Shown: positions 1 through 7,950, counted from the first letter of the stretch. The stretch: 64,000 nt of DNA from Terriglobia bacterium (GCA_020073465.1 JAIQFC010000021.1:1-64000); one strand, 5' to 3'. The notes: generated by a model not told the origin, from the sequence alone. Translations and numbers: made by a program.

Positions 1-111
1 ACGGGAGATGCCGAACTCTTGGCACAAGGCAGTGAACGGCTTCTCCTGCCGGCTCGCTGCCACGACAAACCGCACGCGTTGTTCTTGCACATCCATGGTC
101 TTCCACGGCAT
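1..111 (-). CDS. IS481-type transposase, N-terminus (cut by window edge)
   Basis: The minus strand encodes 37 residues beginning MPWKTMDVQEQRVRFV and ending in QEFGISR, where the window stops. The pattern of a start in MPWK, then an RxRFV segment, then a helix-turn-helix entry C-x-EFGISR is the standard beginning of IS481-family (DDE, rve) transposases. The catalytic part lies outside the window, so intactness cannot be judged. The terminal end of the element lies 90 bp upstream of this start. Confidence 0.75.
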   Translation of the reverse strand, partial: MPWKTMDVQEQRVRFVVAASRQEKPFTALCQEFGISR

Positions 112-201
112 GCTGGCTTACACTCCCGCGCTCGCTTCGCTCGCGCCGGAGTGTAAAGGATGTCCCGGGACGTTTTGTAAAGGATGTCATGAGACTGAAC
201 A
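1..201 (-). mobile_element. End of an IS481-like insertion sequence
   Basis: Upstream of the transposase start, a TGTAAAGGATGTC motif occurs twice as a direct repeat (from about 152 and 177) and the stretch closes with GACTGAACA at 193-201. Paired short repeats and a TGT/ACA terminus are usual for IS481 ends. Base 202 is the first base of a 168-bp block that recurs at 2110, so the boundary is also defined by the break in homology. The target-site duplication cannot be checked because the other end is outside the window. Confidence 0.65.
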
Positions 202-369
202 GCGGTTTTCGAAAGGTGGGGATTCCCGAGACAACGCTGAGGATCGATCTTGAATTTCCTTGGCGCTGATCCCATGGGCTTCATGCCAGGGAGTCTCAGC
301 CGGCGGCGGTATGCGCAAATCTGCGCACGGCCGGTTGCCGGGCTTGGCGGGCCCGCCACAGGTCGTACT
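202..369. repeat. 168-bp imperfect direct repeat, copy 1
   Basis: This block matches 2110-2277 over its whole length with scattered substitutions and no length change. It contains the last 24 codons of the intact higA gene and about 94 bp downstream of it. It starts exactly where the insertion-sequence end stops. Confidence 0.85.
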
Positions 370-580
370 GCGACTGCATATTCATCCACAGCTCCGGGGA
401 GGTGCCGAGGGCGGCCGCCAGCCGGATGGCCATGGCGGCGGAGATTCCGGCCTTGCCGTTGAGCACGCGCGACAGCGTCACGCGCGTCACCCGCAGATGG
501 GCCGCTGCCGTGGTCACGGCCAGGTCTCCCAGATATTCGCGGAGAACCAGCCCGGGATGGGGTGGATTGTGCATGCGCAT
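296..580 (-). CDS. higA: HigA-type antitoxin
   Basis: A 94-residue XRE-type DNA-binding antitoxin. After MRMHNPPHPG comes a helix-turn-helix of the HigA family, with TRVTLSRVLNGKAGIS as recognition region, then SPELWMNMQSQYDLW, the usual HigA C-terminal signature. The family neutralises HigB and represses its own operon. I chose the ATG at 580 over a longer frame because AAGGAG sits 7 nt upstream. It lies 58 bp behind higB, in the toxin-first order typical of higBA. The gene's end is inside a duplicated block, and a decayed tail copy lies at 2204-2277. Confidence 0.9.
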   Translation of the reverse strand: MRMHNPPHPGLVLREYLGDLAVTTAAAHLRVTRVTLSRVLNGKAGISAAMAIRLAAALGTSPELWMNMQSQYDLWRARQARQPAVRRFAHTAAG

Positions 581-638
581 GGACGACTCCTTGCTCCTGT
601 TATCGGTCGCGAGACCGTGATTCACAGCGCCGACCGGA

Positions 639-917
639 CTAGTGATAGTCCTGATAGTCGACGAGGACTGCGTCCTCGCCTTCGAACTGGAACGTCAGAC
701 GCCAGTTTCCGCTGACGCTGACTGCCCAGTGATCCTTGAGTTCCCCGGATAGCCGATGCAGCTTCCATCCCGGAGCATTCATGTCTCCCGGCTGCATGGC
801 ATTGTCGAGGGCAAACAGTTGCAATCGCAGCTTGCCGGCGTGCTTCGCCTGAATCCCAGCCTTCGATCCCGTGCGGAAGAACTTCTCCACGCTCCGATGC
901 CGGAAGCTCTTGATCAC
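639..917 (-). CDS. higB: HigB-type toxin (RelE/ParE superfamily)
   Basis: A 92-residue protein starting MIKSFRHRSVEKFF and ending in NWRLTFQFEGEDAVLVDYQDYH, which is the classic HigB / plasmid-maintenance killer pattern. Members are ribosome-dependent mRNA endonucleases that act on translated messages. Length is normal for the family. The start is GTG at 917; a promoter-like pair at 925-954 puts transcription start almost on this codon, so the message may be leaderless. It is co-directional with and upstream of higA. Confidence 0.9.
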   Translation of the reverse strand: MIKSFRHRSVEKFFRTGSKAGIQAKHAGKLRLQLFALDNAMQPGDMNAPGWKLHRLSGELKDHWAVSVSGNWRLTFQFEGEDAVLVDYQDYH

Positions 918-924
918 TTCGTAT

Positions 925-954
925 AGTGTAACGATACATGCTACATAAAGTCAA
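925..954 (-). promoter_or_regulatory. Probable higBA promoter with internal operator
   Basis: On the minus strand TTGACT (954-949) and TACACT (930-925) are separated by 18 bp, ending 7 bp before the higB GTG. A short palindrome, TGTA-acga-TACA at 927-938, overlaps the -10 box and is a plausible HigA site. The assignment rests on consensus similarity and position only. Confidence 0.5.
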
Positions 955-1080
955 TCGCCGGCCGATTTGACACCCCCTTCCCGCAGGCGTACATTCCGGT
1001 TGAAAGACGTTCACCTCTTATCCCTACAATCTTTCTCTCCTCACAGACAACCTATTTCGGTTCATTGAAAGGAGGAAGTT

Positions 1081-1992
1081 ATGGCAAAGCGATTCGCCAT
1101 AGCAGTGGCGGTGGTGTGTCTCTGCAGCCCCTTCGCGTTCGGGCAGGCGCAGAAGACCACCGATCAACCCAGCAAATACATCTGGTACGAGACTGCCAAG
1201 ATCAACAGCGGCAAATACGAACTCTTCAACAAGGTCATGGCGCAATACCGCGAGGCCACCACGACCACGGCACCCGAGATGTACTGGATCGCGGGCACGC
1301 CGATCACCGGCGACTCCGGCCGCGTCACCTTCGTCACCTTCCACGACAACATGGCTTCCCTCGAGAAGACCATGACCGCTTTCGAAAAGGTGGACCAGGC
1401 CATCACCCTCAAGAATGCGAGCTTCACCACGCAAGCCGCCGAAGCCGAAGCCGGTTCGCACTGGGTGCTCGCCGAGTACAGCAAGGAGCTTTCCTACCGG
1501 CCGGACATGGTCCCGATGGCCAACACCACCTGGTGGTCGAGCAGCCTGTTGAACCTCAAACCCGGATGCGAATATGAGTTCGGGGACGTGGTCAAGCAGG
1601 TGGCCGACCTGCACAAAAAGGCCGGCGACAATGAGCACTGGACCGCCTACGAAATTCGCGCCGGCTATTCCGAACCCTCTGTTCTTTTTGTGACCACGAT
1701 GCGCTCCCTCGCCGACATGGACCAGGAACCGCCGGCGGCCGCGAAGGAACTGTTCGAGAGCGCGCCCATGCGGCAGATGTTCCAGAGGATCGGCAAGGAG
1801 TGCATCTCGCACATTGAGAGCACCTATTCCCGAGTAGAGCCCAAACTGAGTCGCGCGCCGCAGTCGGTGATCGCCGCCAACCCGGATTTCTGGACCATCA
1901 AAGAGGAAGCGCCGGTCGTGGCCGCCAAGAAAGGAAAGCTGAAGAAGGAGGCCGTCGTACCGGCTGCCCTCAAGGAAAAGGAGAAACCGTAG
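1081..1992 (+). CDS. Secreted protein of unknown function
   Basis: The 303-residue product has a clear signal peptide (MAKRFAIAVAVVCLCSPFAFGQA) and a strong AAAGGAGG site 6 nt before the ATG. The mature part contains two similar halves: each has a WYE/W-x-AYE strand, a VTFVTFHD or VLFVTTMRS segment and a run of helix-forming residues, as in dimeric alpha/beta-barrel (antibiotic-monooxygenase-like) folds. That fold suggestion is inference. The last 30 residues are rich in K, A and E. It stands alone between higBA and a repeat-rich gap, and I do not recognise a specific family. Confidence 0.75.
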   Translation: MAKRFAIAVAVVCLCSPFAFGQAQKTTDQPSKYIWYETAKINSGKYELFNKVMAQYREATTTTAPEMYWIAGTPITGDSGRVTFVTFHDNMASLEKTMTAFEKVDQAITLKNASFTTQAAEAEAGSHWVLAEYSKELSYRPDMVPMANTTWWSSSLLNLKPGCEYEFGDVVKQVADLHKKAGDNEHWTAYEIRAGYSEPSVLFVTTMRSLADMDQEPPAAAKELFESAPMRQMFQRIGKECISHIESTYSRVEPKLSRAPQSVIAANPDFWTIKEEAPVVAAKKGKLKKEAVVPAALKEKEKP

Positions 1993-2109
1993 AGGTCAGG
2001 TGTCTCAGAACGATGGACGATCGGAAGGGTGTCCCGCCCAAGGTCCGGGGGACCCACGTTTGCCTTTCCGACTGCCGGAATCAATCCAACTGAGGCTGGT
2101 CCACCTTTC

Positions 2110-2277
2110 GCGGTTCTCGAAGGGTGGGGATTCCCGAGATAACGCTGAGGATCGATCTTGAATTTCCTTGGCGCCGATCCCATGGGCTTCATGCCAGCGA
2201 GTCTCAGCCGGCGGCGGCACGCGCAAATCGGCGTACTGCCGGTTGCCGGGCTTGCCGTGCCCGCCACAGGTCGTACT
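2110..2277. repeat. 168-bp imperfect direct repeat, copy 2
   Basis: This block is collinear with 202-369. Here the left flank is ordinary sequence instead of an insertion-sequence end. The right edge passes straight into AAAAACTTTC, unrelated to the rest of higA, so only the gene's tail was copied or has survived. Confidence 0.85.
2204..2277 (-). pseudogene. higA 3' remnant
   Basis: On the minus strand this encodes YDLWRARQARQPAVRR followed by FARAAAG and a stop, matching the C-terminus of the intact HigA at 296-369 with few changes. Everything upstream of this tail (helix-turn-helix, toxin gene) is absent, so it is a dead fragment of a second higBA copy. Confidence 0.75.
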
Positions 2278-2303
2278 AAAAACTTTCTTTGTGGACCGAG
2301 CGT

Positions 2304-2373
2304 CCCTCAGGGGCTAAAGCCGCGGTTGATTTTGGGGCACTGATGGCGCGGCTTGAAGCCGCGCCCTTTCAAA
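2304..2373. repeat. Palindromic element, CCCTCAGGGGCT family, copy 1
   Basis: It begins CCCTCAGGGGCTAAAGCC and ends in the near-perfect palindrome at 2345-2365 (ten-base arms around GGCGCGGCTT, one-base loop) followed by CTTTCAAA. A second copy with the same order of parts lies at 34639-34706 between rpmA and obgE. Confidence 0.7.
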
Positions 2374-2592
2374 GCGGGCCGGTGATGTTTCAACCGGGGA
2401 TGCCGGGTCGGCATTTCGCGGGCGAAAACGCCACCTGCTTTCCCATTTCAGGAATCATTCTCACCTTTTTCGTTCCATTCTCTTACCTTCGACTTGTCCG
2501 CAAATTCCACTGGGAGCATAAGGCGGTATTGGCGAGTTTTGCGGCATTGCGGTCACTTTGGCCGTGCGGGAAACACAAGGTCCCTCCACGCG

Positions 2593-2623
2593 CTGGAGGA
2601 TCGGCGGTTTGCCGATCCTCCAG
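2593..2623. repeat. 13-bp perfect hairpin
   Basis: Arms 2593-2605 and 2611-2623 (CTGGAGGATCGGC and its complement) enclose the loop GGTTT. No T-run follows on either strand, so it looks like a palindromic repeat more than an intrinsic terminator. It lies 37 bp before the next gene. Confidence 0.6.
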
Positions 2624-2659
2624 CTTGGTCGGGATGACAAGATGACAAGAGGTTGAGGA

Positions 2660-3247
2660 GTGGAGCGAGTGAAGAAGCGGAAACCGAAGATCATCAAGGA
2701 CCCGAAGGCTCGCGGTGAGTGGGTGGAGTCGGTTTTCATGGCGCGGGCTGGCGAGGAGGGGCTGGCGGTGAGCAAGCCCTGGGGAGATTCGAAGAGCTAC
2801 GACTTTGTGGTGGGCCGTCCGGGACACTTTGTCAGCGTGCAGGTCAAATCGACGACCGCCGAATCGGGTGGCGGGTACAGTTGTGCCATCCGAAAGCAGG
2901 GCAGGTCGTACGCGCGCGGCGCGTTCGACTTTGTGGCAGCGTATGTGGTGCAAGAAGATGTCTGGTACATCATCCCGGCAAGCAAGGTCGCGCGGAAAAA
3001 GTCAGTGGGTTTGTGCTCGGATTCAATGCACGCCAAGTACGAGCAGTACCGCGAGGCGTGGCGTCTTCTGCGGGAAGCGGCGGCGGCGGTGGAAGATGCT
3101 CAGAGCACGGAGGCGGGTGCGGATGTGCAGCCTGTTGCGAGTCGCCCTACGGGGGCGCTGGGGCGATTTGAGAGCGCTGCGAATTATTTCAAGCGCTACC
3201 TGGAACGTAGTGATGTCCATTCACAAAAGCGCAGCGATGAGATTTGA
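2660..3247 (+). CDS. PD-(D/E)XK-fold protein, group I intron endonuclease-like
   Basis: The 195-residue product resembles the group I intron-associated PD-(D/E)XK endonuclease domain family. The segment G-E-W-V-E near residue 20 supplies a helix Glu, YDFVVG near residue 49 the metal-binding Asp, and VSVQVKST near residue 60 the Q-x-K strand. A later half, rich in A, E and R, is probably helical. No intron or inteins are visible around it, so a solitary nuclease or a decayed homing-type gene are both possible. The start is uncertain: GTG at 2660 or the GTG at 2669, which has GAGGAG better placed. Confidence 0.6.
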   Translation: MERVKKRKPKIIKDPKARGEWVESVFMARAGEEGLAVSKPWGDSKSYDFVVGRPGHFVSVQVKSTTAESGGGYSCAIRKQGRSYARGAFDFVAAYVVQEDVWYIIPASKVARKKSVGLCSDSMHAKYEQYREAWRLLREAAAAVEDAQSTEAGADVQPVASRPTGALGRFESAANYFKRYLERSDVHSQKRSDEI

Positions 3248-3377
3248 GGCCTTGCGGAAAGCCTACTTCTCGCAAAAGAAGCGAGAAGTGGGGCACCCGG
3301 CGCGTCTTAGCTTCTAATTCCCGCAATGCGAAACGGCTGTTGTGCTAGGCTTCTCCTTCATCACTAAGGAGTCTCGA

Positions 3378-4304
3378 GTGAATCCCCGGCGATTGCTGTT
3401 TTCAGCATTCTTCCTGCTTGTCTTTGTATTCGATTCTCTCGCCCAAACCAAGACCATCGCGGAACGCCTCGGCTATCCTGCCGATTCGAAGCTGCTCATC
3501 GTGCACGCCGACGATCTCGCTGTGGCTCACTCGGTCGATGCGGCAAGCTTTGACGCGCTCGACAAAGACGCTGTCACTTCTGCCAGCATCATGGTGCCGT
3601 GCCCGTGGCTTACCGAAGTCGCGGCCTATGCCAAAGCCCATCCCGATGCCGATCTTGGCCTGCACCTCACGCTCAACGCCGAGTGGACAACCTATCGCTG
3701 GGGGTCCGTCGAACCGAGCGACAAGGTCTCCAGCCTGCTCGATCCCGCGGGGACGTTCTGGAGCGAGACCGGACAGGTCGCAACCAACGCCAAGCCGCAG
3801 GAGGCGGAGCGCGAAATTCGCGCCCAGGTTGACCGGGCCATCGCGCTGGGGATTCACCCCACGCATCTGGACAGCCACATGGGATCCCTGTTCTCCACTC
3901 CGGAACTGTTTGCCGCGTACGTCAAGGTGGCTCACGACTACCATCTTCCTTTTCTCGCTGTAAGAGTCACCGACGAGCGCGCGAAGCTCCTGTCGCTGCT
4001 CACGGAAAAGGACGTCGTGCTCGACGCGGTGGTGATTGCCGGCCCCGACGTTCGCAGCGAGCATTGGAAGGACTTTTATGTGAATGCCATCAAAGACCTC
4101 AAGCCCGGAATCACGGAAATGATTGTCCACCTCGGTCATGACGATGCGGAACTGCAAGCGGTGACGGTCAGCCATGCGGACTACGGCTCAGCCTGGCGCC
4201 AGCGCGACTACGATTTCGTCACCAGCCCCGAATTCAGGAAGGCGATTCAGGACAACCACGTCATTCTCGTCAAGTGGAAAGACCTGCAGAAACTTGTGCA
4301 CTAG
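3378..4304 (+). CDS. Secreted YdjC/ChbG-family carbohydrate deacetylase
   Basis: A 308-residue protein of the ChbG/HpnK (YdjC-like) family, which removes acetyl groups from amino-sugar oligosaccharides in a metal-dependent way. Visible metal and catalytic motifs are LLIVHADDLAVAHS (Asp pair), LGLHLTLNAEW (His) and THLDSHMGS (His pair). The GTG at 3378 is chosen because AAGGA precedes it and it yields an uninterrupted signal peptide (MNPRRLLFSAFFLLVFVFDSLAQ). Export is unusual, as ChbG itself is cytoplasmic. It is monocistronic and converges on the GtrA gene 16 bp away. Confidence 0.85.
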   Translation: MNPRRLLFSAFFLLVFVFDSLAQTKTIAERLGYPADSKLLIVHADDLAVAHSVDAASFDALDKDAVTSASIMVPCPWLTEVAAYAKAHPDADLGLHLTLNAEWTTYRWGSVEPSDKVSSLLDPAGTFWSETGQVATNAKPQEAEREIRAQVDRAIALGIHPTHLDSHMGSLFSTPELFAAYVKVAHDYHLPFLAVRVTDERAKLLSLLTEKDVVLDAVVIAGPDVRSEHWKDFYVNAIKDLKPGITEMIVHLGHDDAELQAVTVSHADYGSAWRQRDYDFVTSPEFRKAIQDNHVILVKWKDLQKLVH

Positions 4305-4320
4305 CTCAAATCTGGGTCAA

Positions 4321-4764
4321 TCAGCGGCAACGAGTTTCTTCAAACACCCACTCCTCACTCACCAGGAAATTCGCCAGCGAGCAAAGCGCGATAGCGATCC
4401 CATTCGCCACCAGGTAGTTCATCTGTCCCACACCCACCATCACCCTCATCAGCGCCAGGTTGCCGACGATCGAGACGGCGCCCGTGGTGAGATTGAAGCG
4501 CAGAAACCTCACGAGCGACCGACGCCACGACGGTTGCACACGATCGGCCCAGGTGTAGCGTTCGTGCCAGAGGAAGTTGTGCAACACAGCAGTCTCCACT
4601 GCCAACGCTGTTGCGGTGAGATAGTCGAGGTGCAGTATGCTCTTGAGCAAAAACAACGCGACAAACTGCACAACAATGCCGATTCCGCCCACAAGATTGA
4701 ATCGCAGCCATCGCACGAGCGTTCGCACGCGGGCCGGAGTTTCGGCGCGGAAGTTGGTGATCAT
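4321..4764 (-). CDS. GtrA-family membrane protein
   Basis: This 147-residue protein has four hydrophobic segments and the GtrA signatures RFNLVGGIGIVVQF near the start and NFLWHERYTW in the middle. GtrA-like proteins are thought to move lipid-linked sugars across the cytoplasmic membrane. Its ATG overlaps the stop of the upstream CDP-alcohol transferase (TAATG), implying translational coupling. Together the two suggest a small lipid or glycolipid operon; the substrate is unknown. Confidence 0.85.
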   Translation of the reverse strand: MITNFRAETPARVRTLVRWLRFNLVGGIGIVVQFVALFLLKSILHLDYLTATALAVETAVLHNFLWHERYTWADRVQPSWRRSLVRFLRFNLTTGAVSIVGNLALMRVMVGVGQMNYLVANGIAIALCSLANFLVSEEWVFEETRCR

Positions 4765-5510
4765 TACAAGATCCTTTCTTCGCGATAGAGCCGCACTGTG
4801 TTCTGCAAAGTGAAAAAGACGACCATCGTCCCCATGCCAACGAGGCCAATCGCTCCACCAACGTCAAACAACCGATACTGCGTTCCCAAGACATGTGCGG
4901 TTGGCTTCCAGAACAGCGCCAAGTTCCCCACCGCGAGCAAGATGCGCAACTCCGTGGGCCCAAACCGCCAGAACGACAAACGGAATTCTCCCAACGCGTA
5001 GGTCGCGAGATACGACTGAATCGAGAGCAAGAGGAACGCGATCAGCAACCCAATCGCGATCCCCGGATGCATGTACCCGGACATCGCCAGACCACCCATA
5101 AGTGCAAGCGCGCCAAAGCTATCCACGATGTGATCAACATAGAATCCGTAGCGCGGGCGAAGCTTCTGCCGCACCCGCGCCAGCGTCCCATCGAGTGAGT
5201 CGCCAAACCAGTTCAGCGCGAGGCATGCGATCACCGCCAGCAACCAGTAGCGGTTCCAACTCGCCAGGGCGTAACACGCGCCTGCGCCTATCTGTGCGAC
5301 TAAGCCCAATGCAGTCAGGTGGTCGGGACCAATGCATTCGGGCATACGCGCGGCCATCCAGGTCAGTGCGCGCTTCTCAGCAGCCGCGACCCAGCTTTCC
5401 TGGACGCGGCGAGTCTCGGCGAAGGGACGTACGCGCCGCATCTCCAGCAAGACGCGCGGGTTTACCTGCTCGCAGAATTCGGTCATCGGTTGAATACCGA
5501 GGTTTGGCAT
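4764..5510 (-). CDS. CDP-alcohol phosphatidyltransferase
   Basis: A membrane enzyme of the CDP-OH-P transferase family (248 residues), which swaps CMP on a CDP-lipid or CDP-alcohol for an acceptor alcohol. The diagnostic motif is present as DGTLAR, nine residues, G-FYV-D-HIV-D; the R-to-G spacer is one residue longer than the textbook eight. Hydrophobic segments surround it. The ATG at 5510 is preceded by GGAGG at a 6-nt distance, so I prefer it to a longer frame. The N-terminal 60 residues are soluble. The acceptor cannot be told from sequence. Confidence 0.85.
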   Translation of the reverse strand: MPNLGIQPMTEFCEQVNPRVLLEMRRVRPFAETRRVQESWVAAAEKRALTWMAARMPECIGPDHLTALGLVAQIGAGACYALASWNRYWLLAVIACLALNWFGDSLDGTLARVRQKLRPRYGFYVDHIVDSFGALALMGGLAMSGYMHPGIAIGLLIAFLLLSIQSYLATYALGEFRLSFWRFGPTELRILLAVGNLALFWKPTAHVLGTQYRLFDVGGAIGLVGMGTMVVFFTLQNTVRLYREERIL

Positions 5511-5657
5511 GTTCGCCTCCGTGCTTGCGGCTACTGTGCGATAGGACGGAGATGGCGACAATGCACGCCAGGTCAAACCGGGCTCAAATACGGATCAACC
5601 GGCAAGTCGTTAAAGGCACAGGGGGGTAGCAGGCGAGATCAACTCGCGACAAGGTCA

Positions 5658-7016
5658 TCAGTGATGTCGGGTGGAGGAGGCGACCTCGAGGATTGCGGCA
5701 CGCAGCTGATCGACCGACCAGACAATCTGTTCGGAGGTGATGATGGCGGGAGGCGCCAGGAGCAGGTGATCGCCGGAGATGCCGTCGACGCATCCCTGCA
5801 TCGGGTAGACGAGCAGGCCTCGCTGGACGGCAGCAGATCCCACGCGGGGGGCGATGTTCATTTCCGGGGTGAAGGGGCGCTTGTTCTTCTTGTCAGCAAC
5901 GAACTCGACGGCCCACAGCAGGCCGATGCCGCGGACGTCGCCGACGACATCCAGATCCCGAAGACCCTCCAGCGCGGTTTTGAGTTGTGAACCGGCACTG
6001 CCGGGGCGGCTGGATTCGGCGGCGGCGACGAGATTGTTGGTGCGCAACTGCTGCAGCACGGCGCGGCCGGCGGCCAGCGAGATTGGATGAGCGTTGTAGG
6101 TGAATCCGTGGAGGAACGCTCCGGAACCGGCGACGATGGCGTCGACGACCTTCTTGCTGGCGATCACGGCGCCAAGGGGAGCGTAGCCGCTGGACAATCC
6201 CTTGGCGGTTACGAGAATGTCGGGCGCGATGTCCCAATGTTCAACGGCGAAATTGCGGCCGGTGCGGCCCATGCCGGTCATGACCTCGTCCGCGATGAGG
6301 AGCACACCGTGGCGGCGGCATATCCCGGCGACGGTTTGCAGGTATCCGGGGGGTGGGACGACCGCGCCCAGAGTTGCGCCACTCACGGGCTCGAAGATGA
6401 AGGCGGCGGCTTCGCCGTGCGCTGCTTCAATCGCATAGTCGAGTTCGGCGGCGTATTCCTGGCCGCAGTTGCGGCAGCCATCGGTGCAATCGAAGGCACA
6501 GCGATAGCAGTAGGGCATGCCGATATGGGCGAACTCACGCACCATGGGGAGGTACATTTCGCGTCGACGCTTGTTGCCGGAGACGGACAGAGCGCCGAGG
6601 GTCGAGCCGTGGTAGCTCTGCTGGCGGCTGAGGATCTGATGGCGCTTGGGCTGTCCGATTTCGACTTGATACTGGCGGGCCAGCTTAAGCGCGGTCTCGA
6701 TGGACTCCGATCCGCCACAGGTGAAGTAGACGGCGCCTCCGCGGAAATGATCTCCGGCGAAGTCCAACAACTCTTTGGCATATTCTTCGGCCACGGGCGT
6801 GGTGAACTGGCTGGTGTGGACGAACTCCAATTGCGCGGCTTGCTTTGCCATTGCGGCAGGGATTTCTGAAACACCGTGGCCGATGAAGTTCACGGCAGCG
6901 GAGCCGGAGAAATCCAGATACTTGTTGCCCTGGGCGTCCCATACATAGACGCCTCCGCCTCGGACTGCCGCGGGGAAGTCTTTACGGAAAGAACGCCGCA
7001 GGACTGGGGAACGCAT
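5658..7016 (-). CDS. Class III PLP-dependent aminotransferase
   Basis: A 452-residue fold-type I aminotransferase of class III. It shows FTCGGSESIETALKLAR (phosphate-binding Gly/Ser region), SYHGSTLGALS, the EP-SGATLG segment, LLIADEVMTGMGRTG with the cofactor Asp, and ILVTAKGLSSGY with the PLP lysine. A cysteine-rich segment, CYRCAFDCTDGCRNCG at about residues 160-175, could bind a metal and recurs in some relatives. The substrate could be an omega-amino acid, ornithine or another diamine. No Shine-Dalgarno site is clear; ATG at 7016 matches family starts, while GTG at 7046 is an alternative. Confidence 0.85.
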   Translation of the reverse strand: MRSPVLRRSFRKDFPAAVRGGGVYVWDAQGNKYLDFSGSAAVNFIGHGVSEIPAAMAKQAAQLEFVHTSQFTTPVAEEYAKELLDFAGDHFRGGAVYFTCGGSESIETALKLARQYQVEIGQPKRHQILSRQQSYHGSTLGALSVSGNKRRREMYLPMVREFAHIGMPYCYRCAFDCTDGCRNCGQEYAAELDYAIEAAHGEAAAFIFEPVSGATLGAVVPPPGYLQTVAGICRRHGVLLIADEVMTGMGRTGRNFAVEHWDIAPDILVTAKGLSSGYAPLGAVIASKKVVDAIVAGSGAFLHGFTYNAHPISLAAGRAVLQQLRTNNLVAAAESSRPGSAGSQLKTALEGLRDLDVVGDVRGIGLLWAVEFVADKKNKRPFTPEMNIAPRVGSAAVQRGLLVYPMQGCVDGISGDHLLLAPPAIITSEQIVWSVDQLRAAILEVASSTRHH

Positions 7017-7086
7017 CTGGTCTTGAGTTGTTCGGGGAGTTTCCACTCTTGAGATTATCTCTTGATTAAGGACCAAACGGAAATAT

Positions 7087-7408
7087 GGCCGCTGATTTCG
7101 CAGAACACGCAGATAACGCCTTTGGGACTTATTGGGAGGAGCAGGAGAGGGGTTTCTACCGGGCCTGGTTGTTGTTTCAAACCGAACTGTGGCCGCTGAT
7201 TTTCGCAGGGAACGCAGATAGGGCATTTGCGACTGCGACGCCTGCTGCGTGGGCTCTTGTTTTCAGAACCGAATGCCGCTGATTTTCGCAGAGGGACGCA
7301 GATACCCCAATTGGAGGTTCAGAGTTGCTGTAAGAGCTTCTGTTTGATCCGCGGTCGAGTCTCAAAACGGAACTCTAGGCCGCTGATTTACGCAGGTCAA
7401 CGCAGATT
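7087..7408. repeat. Array of four direct repeats (GGCCGCTGATTT...CGCAGAT)
   Basis: Copies start at about 7087, 7190, 7273 and 7378. Each reads (G)GCCGCTGATTT, CGCAG, a few variable bases, then ACGCAGAT, and each is preceded by an AAACGGAA/AACCGAA-like word. Steps are about 104, 83 and 104 bp, and the intervening DNA is not conserved. Irregular spacing and lack of cas genes rule out a CRISPR array. Confidence 0.8.
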
Positions 7409-7494
7409 TTCAGAAGAGCACTGCTAGCCTTGAGATGCACCGCAGATGCTCATCTGTTCTCTCGAGCGGGGAAGGCGTTTGAATTCCCCGAAGT

Positions 7495-7527
7495 ATCTGC
7501 GTTCATCCGCGAAATCTGCGGTTTGGA
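7495..7527. repeat. Inverted copy of the CGCAGAT repeat
   Basis: Read on the minus strand, this stretch gives CCGCAGATTTCGCGGATGAACGCAGATAC, the same word order as the upstream array but inverted. It ends 7 bp before the start codon of the GxxExxY gene. A related sequence also occurs at 41583-41612. Confidence 0.7.
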
Positions 7528-7533
7528 GGTTTT

Positions 7534-7950
7534 ATGACTTGGGATCCGGAGAGCTACAAGCATCAGGAACTCACTCAGGCAATTATTCTTGTCTTCTACG
7601 AGGTGTATAACGAACTGGGGCACGGATTCCTGGAGAGTGTTTACGAAGAGGCTATGGCGATCGCGCTCGTGCAAAAGGGACTTTCGGTGAGTCGCAGGAA
7701 TCCGCTGCCGGTGTGGTTCAGGGGCCAGCAGGTCGGCGATTTTCGCGCTGATCTGGTCGTGAACGATGCGGTCATCGTGGAATTGAAGGCGGCAAGGAAC
7801 CTGGAGTCTGCCCACGAGGCGCAGTTGTTGAACTATTTGAGAGCTTCCGACATCGAAGTCGGGCTCTTGCTGAATTTCGGACCGACGCCGAAGATCAAAC
7901 GTATGGTGTTCGGGAATGAAAGAAAGACGCAACTGCTGGTACCGGCGTAG
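7534..7950 (+). CDS. GxxExxY family protein (PD-(D/E)XK-like)
   Basis: The 138-residue product carries the family signature GHGFLESVYEEAM at about residues 29-41, then FRADLVVNDAVIVELKA with a D...E-x-K arrangement typical of a nuclease-like core, and AQLLNYLR. Length is normal. No member has a firmly established function. The gene sits next to an array of CGCAGAT repeats that includes an inverted copy abutting the start codon. murJ begins 12 bp downstream. Confidence 0.85.
   Translation: MTWDPESYKHQELTQAIILVFYEVYNELGHGFLESVYEEAMAIALVQKGLSVSRRNPLPVWFRGQQVGDFRADLVVNDAVIVELKAARNLESAHEAQLLNYLRASDIEVGLLLNFGPTPKIKRMVFGNERKTQLLVPA

Larger units (their letters stand above)
1993..2659. other. Repeat-filled intergenic region
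   Basis: No convincing gene is present. The stretch holds the second copy of the 168-bp block with a higA remnant (2110-2277), a CCCTCAGGGGCT-type palindromic element (2304-2373) and a long hairpin (2593-2623). Open frames across it have no family resemblance and run through the repeats. Confidence 0.7.
7017..7533. other. Intergenic repeat array, no gene seen
   Basis: Between the divergent aminotransferase and the GxxExxY gene lie four direct copies and one inverted copy of a CGCTGATTT-CGCAG-ACGCAGAT type repeat. Open frames here are short and cross the repeats, and none looks coding. Confidence 0.7.

Noticed and set aside
2289-2645. A 118-codon frame before the PD-(D/E)XK gene
   Set aside because: It crosses a palindromic element and the 13-bp hairpin and has no Shine-Dalgarno site.
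7087-7408. A CRISPR array
   Set aside because: Repeats are four, imperfect, spaced 83 to 104 bp apart with no cas genes nearby.
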